64,000 bases of DNA from Streptomyces dioscori (GTDB lineage Bacteria; Actinomycetota; Actinomycetes; Streptomycetales; Streptomycetaceae), in assembly GCF_003024195.1 (NCBI RefSeq), contig NZ_KZ679038.1, positions 372,001-436,000 of the forward strand, written 5' to 3'. Below are positions 58,271-64,000 of this stretch, piece after piece (the first letter of the stretch is position 1; each line of letters starts with the position of its first letter). The position numbers and the translations under genes are program-made. The notes under the pieces were generated by a model that did not search any database, had not been told where the DNA came from, and was given only the letters and a program-made list of their open reading frames with translations.

Positions 58271-60612
58271 ACCGAGCGCATCACGTGAACCGCAGGAACC
58301 GAGGAGCCAGTCGCACCGGGCAGGTCGTCGCCGTACTCGCCGGCCTCCTGCTCGCGGTCCTGCCGCCGACCGGGAACGCCACGGCCTCCCCCGCACGGGC
58401 GTCCACGTACACCAACCCGGTGACGGCCGGCACGGTCGACACCTTTCCCGACCCGGCGGTGATCCGCGGCAAGGACGGCTACTGGTACGCCTACGGCACC
58501 CAGAACCCCGTCTTCCAGACCCAGGGCCAGACCGCCGAACGCATGCTGCCGATCCTGAAGTCGGCCGACCTCACGCACTGGACGTACGCGGGCGAGGTGT
58601 TCACCCCGCGGACCCAGCCCGCCTGGCACGGCGGCTCCCGGCTGTGGGCACCCGACATCCGTTACACGAACGGCCACTACAACCTCTTCTACTCGGTGCC
58701 GAACCAGGACACCGTCGGGGTGGCCACCGCGCCCACGCCGACCGGGCCCTGGACCGACGCGGGTGCCGTGCTGCCGGCGGACAGCGGCTGCGCGACCGGT
58801 GACATCGACCAGGCGCAGTTCACCGACGTGGGCGGACAGCCGTACCTGTACTGGGGCAGCTACGACACCATCTGCGTGGCGCGTATGAACGGCAACCGCA
58901 CGCGGGTCGAAGGAACGGTCACCGAGGTCGCCCAGGGGCGGCGCATGGAGGGCGGTTTCGTCGTCCGCCGTGACGGTTTCTACTACCTCTTCTACTCGGA
59001 CGCGGGCTGCTGCGACGGCGCGTACAGCGGCTACCAGGTCAAGGTGGGCCGCTCCACCAGCCCGACCGGGCCCTTCACCGACGACCTCGGTGTCGACCTG
59101 ATGTCCCCCGTCAGCAAGGGCGGCATCGTGGTCGGTTCGAGCGACCGCTGGATCGGCCCCGGCCACAACGCGCTGCAGACCGACCTGTCCGGGCAGGACT
59201 GGCTCGTCTACCACGCGATACCCGCCGACGACCCCGACCTCGACCTCGTACCGGGCATCGACCGCACCCTCAGCAGGCGTCCGATGCTGGTCGACCGGCT
59301 CGACTGGATCGACGGCTGGCCCGTCGTCCGGGCCGGCGCCGGCCCCTCCTCCGACGGCACCGAGGTTCCCGTCACCACCTGGAAGGCGGGCGGCACCTTC
59401 AACGGCGGCTCACTGGACGGCTGGCAGGCGCAGGGCTCCGGTACGAAGGCCTGGGCGACGGCCGCCGAACAGGACCCCGGCACCTTCGTCACCCACTCCG
59501 GCAGCGCCACCGACCCGGCCTTCCTCGTCACCTCCGGCAACGCTCCCGCCCGGGTACGCGCCGAAGCCGATCTCCGGGTCACCTCGGCGGGCGGGTCGGC
59601 CGGTCTGGTCCTCGCCTACAAGAACCCCGCGAACCATGTAGTGGCCTGGCTCGACCGCACCCGCAATGCCCTGGTCACCGACGTACGGGTGAACGGTGTC
59701 AGCGCAGGGCAGCAGGTGACCGCGCTCCCGTCCGGCTACCAGTGGGGCGCCTGGCGCAACGTGGCGGCCGAACTGCGCGGCAACCGCCTCACCGTCGAGG
59801 TGAGCGCGGACCGGCTGCACGACGCCGTGGCCACCCAGACGCGTACCGTACCGGCGGCTGCCGCGCGGGCCGGGAAGGTCGGCACCGCAGCCCTCGGGAG
59901 CGGAGCGACCGCCGACAACGTGGGCGCCGCGAAACTGTACGAGCCCGTCACGCGGCGCGTCACCGATCCACGGCCCGGTGCGCGACTGCGCTCCTACAGC
60001 GACGAGTTCGACTCCACCACCCTGTCCTCCGACTGGAGCTGGGTCCGGGGCCCGGCCGCCGGTGCGACGACCGGCGAGGGCGTCCTGTCCTGGCCGACGC
60101 AGAACGCAGAACTGCATCTCGGCACCAACACCGCGTCGGTCCTCACCCGCCCCGCACCGGCCGGTGACTTCACGGTCGAGACCAAGCTCGATCTGGCGAA
60201 CGGTCCGGGCAATCAGCAGGCCGGGCTGGTGCTGTACGGGAGCGACGACCGGTACTTCAAGCTGGTGCACTCGGTGCTGCCGCTGAGCCACACCGCGGGG
60301 AAGGTCACCCACGTCACCGAGTTCGCGAAGGAGGGCGCCCGGCCCACGACCACACCGCCGACCGCCGTGGCCTACGGCCCGATGTTCGGCGGGCCACCGG
60401 CGCGGACACTCTGGATGCGACTGGCGTACCACGCCGACGAGGCGGGAGGTGAGCACGAGGTACGGGCCGCCACCAGCACCGACGGCGTGCACTGGACCTG
60501 GACCGGCGTGTGGGCCCTGCCCGACGAACAGGCCCTGCGGATCGGCCTGGTATCGCTCAACACGGCCGGGGCGACGGCACGCTTCGACTACGTACGCACC
60601 TATCGCGGCTGA
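58267..60612 (+). CDS. Secreted GH43-type glycosidase with two beta-sandwich modules
   Basis: This 781-aa precursor has a signal peptide of about 46 residues (GQVVAVLAGLLLAVLPPTG; cleavage near ATASPARA). The GH43-like five-bladed propeller (~48-365) has the expected acids: Asp in VDTFPDPAVIRGKDGYW, Asp in GDIDQAQFTD and Glu in RRMEGGFVVRRDGFYY. A concanavalin-like middle domain (~375-560; FNGGSLDGWQAQGSGTKAW, SAGLVLAYKNPANHVVAWLD) and a C-terminal DUF1349-like beta-sandwich (~575-781; DEFDSTTLSSDWSWVRG, QAGLVLYGSDDRYFKLVHSV) follow. It probably trims arabinose- or xylose-type residues outside the cell to feed the importer. GTG 58267 overlaps the sulfatase stop. Confidence 0.9.
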   Translation: MNRAHHVNRRNRGASRTGQVVAVLAGLLLAVLPPTGNATASPARASTYTNPVTAGTVDTFPDPAVIRGKDGYWYAYGTQNPVFQTQGQTAERMLPILKSADLTHWTYAGEVFTPRTQPAWHGGSRLWAPDIRYTNGHYNLFYSVPNQDTVGVATAPTPTGPWTDAGAVLPADSGCATGDIDQAQFTDVGGQPYLYWGSYDTICVARMNGNRTRVEGTVTEVAQGRRMEGGFVVRRDGFYYLFYSDAGCCDGAYSGYQVKVGRSTSPTGPFTDDLGVDLMSPVSKGGIVVGSSDRWIGPGHNALQTDLSGQDWLVYHAIPADDPDLDLVPGIDRTLSRRPMLVDRLDWIDGWPVVRAGAGPSSDGTEVPVTTWKAGGTFNGGSLDGWQAQGSGTKAWATAAEQDPGTFVTHSGSATDPAFLVTSGNAPARVRAEADLRVTSAGGSAGLVLAYKNPANHVVAWLDRTRNALVTDVRVNGVSAGQQVTALPSGYQWGAWRNVAAELRGNRLTVEVSADRLHDAVATQTRTVPAAAARAGKVGTAALGSGATADNVGAAKLYEPVTRRVTDPRPGARLRSYSDEFDSTTLSSDWSWVRGPAAGATTGEGVLSWPTQNAELHLGTNTASVLTRPAPAGDFTVETKLDLANGPGNQQAGLVLYGSDDRYFKLVHSVLPLSHTAGKVTHVTEFAKEGARPTTTPPTAVAYGPMFGGPPARTLWMRLAYHADEAGGEHEVRAATSTDGVHWTWTGVWALPDEQALRIGLVSLNTAGATARFDYVRTYRG

Positions 60613-60656
60613 GACGGCGACCGGCGCGGCGGCCGACACGGAAGTGGTGCGCATCC

Positions 60657-61649
60657 CTAGTTCCTGGGGGTGGTGTCGGCCGTCGCCCGGTGGCTCGATG
60701 ACGCGTGGATGCAGGCGGTGCGGTGCGATCCGTCGTGGATGAAGGGCGGCGGGGCCTTCGCGCAGGCGGCCTCGGCCTCGGGGCATCTGGGCCGGAAGGG
60801 ACAGCCCGTGATCAGGTCGAGGGCGCCGGACGGTTCGCCCTCCAGCGCCGGGGGACGCGGTTCGGTGCTCCGACGCCGCAGATCGGGCGCGGCCCGCAAG
60901 AGAGCCTGCGTGTACGGGTGTTGAGCCCCGGTGAAGATCGTGTCGGCCGTGCCTTCCTCCACCACCCGGCCCGCGTACATCACCGCGACCCGGTCGCAGA
61001 GCGTGCGGATGATGCCGAGGTCGTGGGAGATGAAGACGATCGTCAGGCCGAGTTCGGCGCGCAGATCGGCCAGCAGGTTGACCACGGTGGCCTGGGCGGA
61101 CACGTCGAGGGCGGACACCGCCTCGTCGGCGACCAGCACGTCGGGTCGGACCGCCAGGGCCCGTGCGATGGCGACGCGCTGGCGCTGGCCCCCGGAGAGT
61201 TCACGCGGTCGCGCGTCCAGGACGCGCGTCGGCAGGTTCACCATCTCCATGAGGGAGTTCAGCGCGGAGGTCATTCCGGCGTCCGGGACGAGGTCGTGGC
61301 AGTCGATGAGTTCGGCCAGTACGGAGCGGACCCGCCGTCGGGGGTTGAGCGAGGCGACCGGGTCCTGGAAGACCATCTGGATGCGGCGGCGCAGCTCCTT
61401 CGACCTGCGGACTCCCATGTCCTGGCCGTCGTAGCGGACCTGTCCAGCGGTCGGCTCCGTCAGCCCGACGAGGACACCGGCCAGGGTCGACTTGCCGCAG
61501 CCGGACTCGCCGACCACACCGAGACACTCGGAGCGTTCGACGGTGAGACTGACTCCGTCGACGGCCCGTAGCGTCGTGGGCAGCACGGACCTGTGCGTCC
61601 TGACCTTGAAGTGGACGGCGATGTCGTCCAGTTCGACGAGGGCGCTCAT
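60657..61649 (-). CDS. Peptide ABC transporter ATPase, OppF/DppF type
   Basis: This 330-aa ATPase has Walker A GESGCGKST, signature LSGGQRQR, Walker B VLVADEAVSALD, and the OppF-specific C-terminal Cys motif GCPFRPRCPEAEAACAK (iron-sulfur or metal site). It powers uptake of oligopeptides or similar solutes with OppD (overlapping gene) and two permeases. ATG 61649 follows GGAGAACAGCC and overlaps the OppD stop. The gene is convergent with the glycosidase, with a 44-base gap and no clear hairpin. Confidence 0.93.
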   Translation of the reverse strand: MSALVELDDIAVHFKVRTHRSVLPTTLRAVDGVSLTVERSECLGVVGESGCGKSTLAGVLVGLTEPTAGQVRYDGQDMGVRRSKELRRRIQMVFQDPVASLNPRRRVRSVLAELIDCHDLVPDAGMTSALNSLMEMVNLPTRVLDARPRELSGGQRQRVAIARALAVRPDVLVADEAVSALDVSAQATVVNLLADLRAELGLTIVFISHDLGIIRTLCDRVAVMYAGRVVEEGTADTIFTGAQHPYTQALLRAAPDLRRRSTEPRPPALEGEPSGALDLITGCPFRPRCPEAEAACAKAPPPFIHDGSHRTACIHASSSHRATADTTPRN

Positions 61650-62632
61650 GGCTGTTCTCCAGCGTTCGTGACTGGCTGCCGCACACACGCCGTGTCCCGG
61701 TGCGGGCCGATGGCCAGCAGCGGAGGGTCCGCTTCTAGGCAGACATCCGCCACGTAGGGACAGCGAGGGGCGAAGCGACAGCCGGGGGGCAGCAGTCCGG
61801 CGGTGGGCGGGGATCCGCTGATGGTCTTCAACCGCGTGGGCGGGCCGTGCAGTTGGGGCATCGAGTCGATCAGTGCCCGGGTGTAGGGGTGGTTCGGGTT
61901 GTCGACCAGGTCGTGGGTGGGGCCTTGTTCGACGATGCGGCCCGCGTACATCACGGCGGTGCGGCCGGCGATACGGGAGATGACCGAGAGGTCGTGGCTG
62001 ACGAAGATCAGGGCCAGCCCGCGTTCGGCCCGCAGCCGCTCGACGAGGGTCAGGATCTGGTCCTGGACCGTGGTGTCCAGCGCGGTCGTCGGCTCGTCGC
62101 ACAGGAGCAGCGAGGGTTCCACCGACAGAGCCATCGCGATCATCACGCGTTGGCGCTGCCCCCCGGAGAGCTGGTGCGGCCATGCGCGGGCCCGTTGCTC
62201 CGGGTGCGGCACACCCACTTCGGCCAGGAGTTGCAGGGCCCGGTCGGCGGCGGCCCGACGGGACATGCCGAGGGCCCGGGGGCCGGCGGCGACGAGGTCG
62301 CCGATGCGCATGGTCGGGTTCAGCGAGCTCATGGGCTCCTGGAAGATCATGGAGACGCCGTGCCCGCGCAGCTCACGCGGTGCGACGGACCGCAGCCCCT
62401 CGCCCGCCCTCCGCTGGAACCGTGTGCTCCCCCGGGTCTGCTTCAGCGCGGGCGGCAGCAGCCCGAGCACGGAACGCAGGGTGAGGCTCTTGCCGGATCC
62501 GGACTCACCCACGATCCCGAGGCAGCCACCGGCGTCGACGTGCAGGGACACGTCGTCCACGAGGGTGACTCCGCCCTGTGCCGCGGCGATCGACAGGTTC
62601 TCGATCTCGATCACGCGTTCCGTACGGGTCAT
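61646..62632 (-). CDS. Peptide ABC transporter ATPase, OppD/DppD type
   Basis: This 328-aa ATPase has Walker A GESGSGKSL, Q-loop FQEPMSSLNP, signature LSGGQRQR, Walker B LLLCDEPTTALD, and the C-terminal RFAPRCPYVADVC Cys motif. Walker A ends in Ser-Leu where Thr is more usual, which is normal for OppD proteins. It pairs with the OppF-type ATPase downstream and overlaps the permease stop upstream (ATGA). Confidence 0.93.
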   Translation of the reverse strand: MTRTERVIEIENLSIAAAQGGVTLVDDVSLHVDAGGCLGIVGESGSGKSLTLRSVLGLLPPALKQTRGSTRFQRRAGEGLRSVAPRELRGHGVSMIFQEPMSSLNPTMRIGDLVAAGPRALGMSRRAAADRALQLLAEVGVPHPEQRARAWPHQLSGGQRQRVMIAMALSVEPSLLLCDEPTTALDTTVQDQILTLVERLRAERGLALIFVSHDLSVISRIAGRTAVMYAGRIVEQGPTHDLVDNPNHPYTRALIDSMPQLHGPPTRLKTISGSPPTAGLLPPGCRFAPRCPYVADVCLEADPPLLAIGPHRDTACVRQPVTNAGEQP

Positions 62633-63516
62633 GACTTGATCCGATCGTCCAGGCCGTCCCCGATCAGGGCCAGGCCCATGCCGATCAGGGCGATCGCCGC
62701 TCCGGGGGCCGCGATCAACCACCAGTTGGTCTGGATGACGCCGCGGCCCGACTGGATCATCGAGCCCCACTCAGGGGTCCCCACGGGGATGCCGACGCCC
62801 AGGAAGGACAGGGTCGAGATCGCGACGACGGCCAGCCCGACGTCGACGAAGAAGTAGACGATGCTCTGCCCGATGGCGTTCGGCACGATGTGCCAGGCGA
62901 TCACCCGCCGACGGGGCAGGCCGCCCAGCCGCGCTGCCCGGATGTAGTCCATGGAGCGCACCCTGCGCACCTCGCTGCGCAGCAGTCGGGCGTACACGAC
63001 CCAGGAGATGACCGTGAAGCCGATGATGAGCGGCAGTTCGCCGGGTCCCAGGAACAGGAAGCCGGTGCCGGGGCCGAGCAGGCCGACCAGGGCGATGAAG
63101 AAGATGAACAGCGGGAGCGAGACGACGATGTCGGAGGTGCGCATGATCGCCGCGTCCAGCCACTTGCTGCCGAGGCCCGCCGCGATGCCGATCAGGCTGC
63201 CCAGGACCGCGGGGATGAGGGAGCCGAGCACCGCCACGCGCAGGTCGATCCGGATCGCGTAGACGAGCCGGGTCCATTCGTCGCGGCCGAGCTGGTCGGT
63301 GCCGAGAACATGGGCCCGGGAGGGCGGGGCGAGCCGGTTCAGCAGGTCCTGCTCGGCGGGGTGTCCGCTGGTGATGAGCGGTGCGAAGAGCGCGGCCAGG
63401 ACGAAGAGGCCGACGATGACCGCGCCGACGGCCAGCTTGCCGTCGCCGCGTCGGCGCAGCCGGCGTGAGGGCGTGGTGGAGGGTGCGGCGTCCTCGATGA
63501 CAGGCGTGTCGATCAT
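62629..63516 (-). CDS. Peptide ABC transporter permease, OppC/DppC type
   Basis: This 295-aa permease has six predicted helices. It has the long cytoplasmic N-terminus, HVLGTDQLGRDEWTRLVYAI (the conserved GTDxxGRD motif of the OppC group), and an EAA loop YIRAARLGGLPRRRVIAWHI. It overlaps both neighbours in the operon, the DppB-type permease upstream and the OppD ATPase downstream. Confidence 0.93.
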   Translation of the reverse strand: MIDTPVIEDAAPSTTPSRRLRRRGDGKLAVGAVIVGLFVLAALFAPLITSGHPAEQDLLNRLAPPSRAHVLGTDQLGRDEWTRLVYAIRIDLRVAVLGSLIPAVLGSLIGIAAGLGSKWLDAAIMRTSDIVVSLPLFIFFIALVGLLGPGTGFLFLGPGELPLIIGFTVISWVVYARLLRSEVRRVRSMDYIRAARLGGLPRRRVIAWHIVPNAIGQSIVYFFVDVGLAVVAISTLSFLGVGIPVGTPEWGSMIQSGRGVIQTNWWLIAAPGAAIALIGMGLALIGDGLDDRIKS

Positions 63517-64000
63517 GTCCTCGCCGTCCTCGGGTCGAGCAGCGAGACGGCGGTCTCGCCCAGGATGTTGGCCAGTACGACCCCGGTGGCGAACAGCAGC
63601 GTGATGCCCTGGACCGTGTAGACGTCGCGTTTGGCGGACGCCTCGACCAGTGCGCTGCCCAGGCCGGCGATGTTGAAGGTGGCTTCGAGGATGACGACTC
63701 CGAAGAAGAGGTAGCCGACGTTGAGTGCGAGGAGGGTGAGGACCGGGCCCAGTGCGTTGCGCAGCACGTGGCGGACGATCAGGGTGGGGCCGCCGACGCC
63801 CAGGGACCTGGCGACCGCGATGTACTCGGAGTCGAGCACGTCGATCAGGCTGGACCGCAGGCTCCGTACCAGGACGGGCGTGAGGATGATCGCTCCGGTC
63901 ACGGAGGGCAGGACCAGCGAGCGGAGCAGTTCCGCCGGGCTCGATCCCAGGTCCGCGACGGGGAACCAGCCGGTGGGGATGGCCACCAGTCTGATGAGCA
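63513..64000 (-). CDS. Peptide ABC transporter permease, OppB/DppB type (5' end beyond window)
   Basis: About 162 C-terminal residues are visible and the frame is still open at the window edge. Present are LVLPSVTGAIILTPVLVRSL, the EAA loop YIAVARSLGVGGPTLIVRHV, and ALNVGYLFFGVVILEATFNI, all typical of the DppB C-terminal half. The missing N-terminus, and probably the peptide-binding lipoprotein gene, should lie just right of the window. Confidence 0.92.
   Translation of the reverse strand, partial: LIRLVAIPTGWFPVADLGSSPAELLRSLVLPSVTGAIILTPVLVRSLRSSLIDVLDSEYIAVARSLGVGGPTLIVRHVLRNALGPVLTLLALNVGYLFFGVVILEATFNIAGLGSALVEASAKRDVYTVQGITLLFATGVVLANILGETAVSLLDPRTART

Noticed and set aside
1..64000. 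tRNA, rRNA, transposase or phage integration genes
   Set aside because: I looked for cloverleaf-like stretches ending in CCA, rRNA-like conserved sequence and DDE/tyrosine-recombinase motifs and found none I could support.

Overview
The window is high-GC actinobacterial DNA and almost certainly comes from a Streptomyces chromosome. The evidence is strong third-position GC bias in every convincing gene, GTG and TTG starts, a spore-associated-protein (SapA)-like gene, an LPFR-type small protein, multidomain NRPS/PKS genes, many TetR/AraC/ROK/ECF regulators, and the short GC-rich extragenic repeats typical of the genus. I saw no rRNA, tRNA, insertion sequence, phage gene or CRISPR array.

Layout from left to right. 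1-6.9 kb: small and hypothetical genes, an unpartnered NarL-type histidine kinase, a CPBP membrane protease, a TetR remnant, a SapA-like secreted protein, and a PRC-barrel/small membrane protein pair. 7.1-12 kb: a secreted family 1 pectate lyase followed by a 1190-residue one-protein regulator (sugar-binding-type sensor, degenerate kinase, degenerate receiver, AraC DNA-binding domain). 12.3-27.4 kb: a specialised-metabolite cluster with a C-A-T-TE NRPS, an A-T-C-A-T-KS-KR-ACP-TE hybrid whose second A domain reads as proline-specific, and an Fe(II)/2-oxoglutarate (TauD-type) dioxygenase. As I recall it, this trio is the core of the detoxin/rimosamide family. 27.5-35.7 kb: a discoidin-like protein, a lipoprotein, an AraC regulator beside a wrecked SDR gene, a small monooxygenase, an HSL-type esterase and a secreted M4 metalloprotease. 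35.7-39.5 kb: a tightly coupled KASIII-ACP-alpha/beta hydrolase operon and an unrecognised acidic protein. 39.6-43.1 kb: a Tat-type HD protein, a TetR regulator with its palindrome, and an ECF42-type sigma factor with its DGPF partner. 43.6-47.3 kb: a stress group of large catalase, PfpI-like protein and Dps. 47.4-51.2 kb: a four-gene, stop/start-overlapping operon (acyl-CoA-dehydrogenase-like, PIG-L deacetylase, NodS-like methyltransferase, family 2 glycosyltransferase). 51.4-60.6 kb: a sulfatase locus with formylglycine-generating enzyme, ROK regulator, SsuCBA-type importer, sulfatase and secreted GH43-type glycosidase. 60.7-64 kb: an oligopeptide-type ABC importer on the minus strand, cut by the window end.

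How the genes fit together. The pectate lyase and the hybrid regulator look like a sense-and-degrade pair for pectin. The sulfatase locus reads as a pathway for de-sulfating and importing a sulfated organic substrate: the FGE would install the formylglycine that the sulfatase CTPAR motif needs. The NRPS/PKS/TauD group would build a proline-ketide peptide. Two further operons (KASIII-ACP-hydrolase and ACAD-PIG-L-methyltransferase-GT2) look biosynthetic but I cannot name a product. A recurring oddity is short tandem repeats: they are expanded inside at least seven coding regions, and in two cases they span a stop codon.
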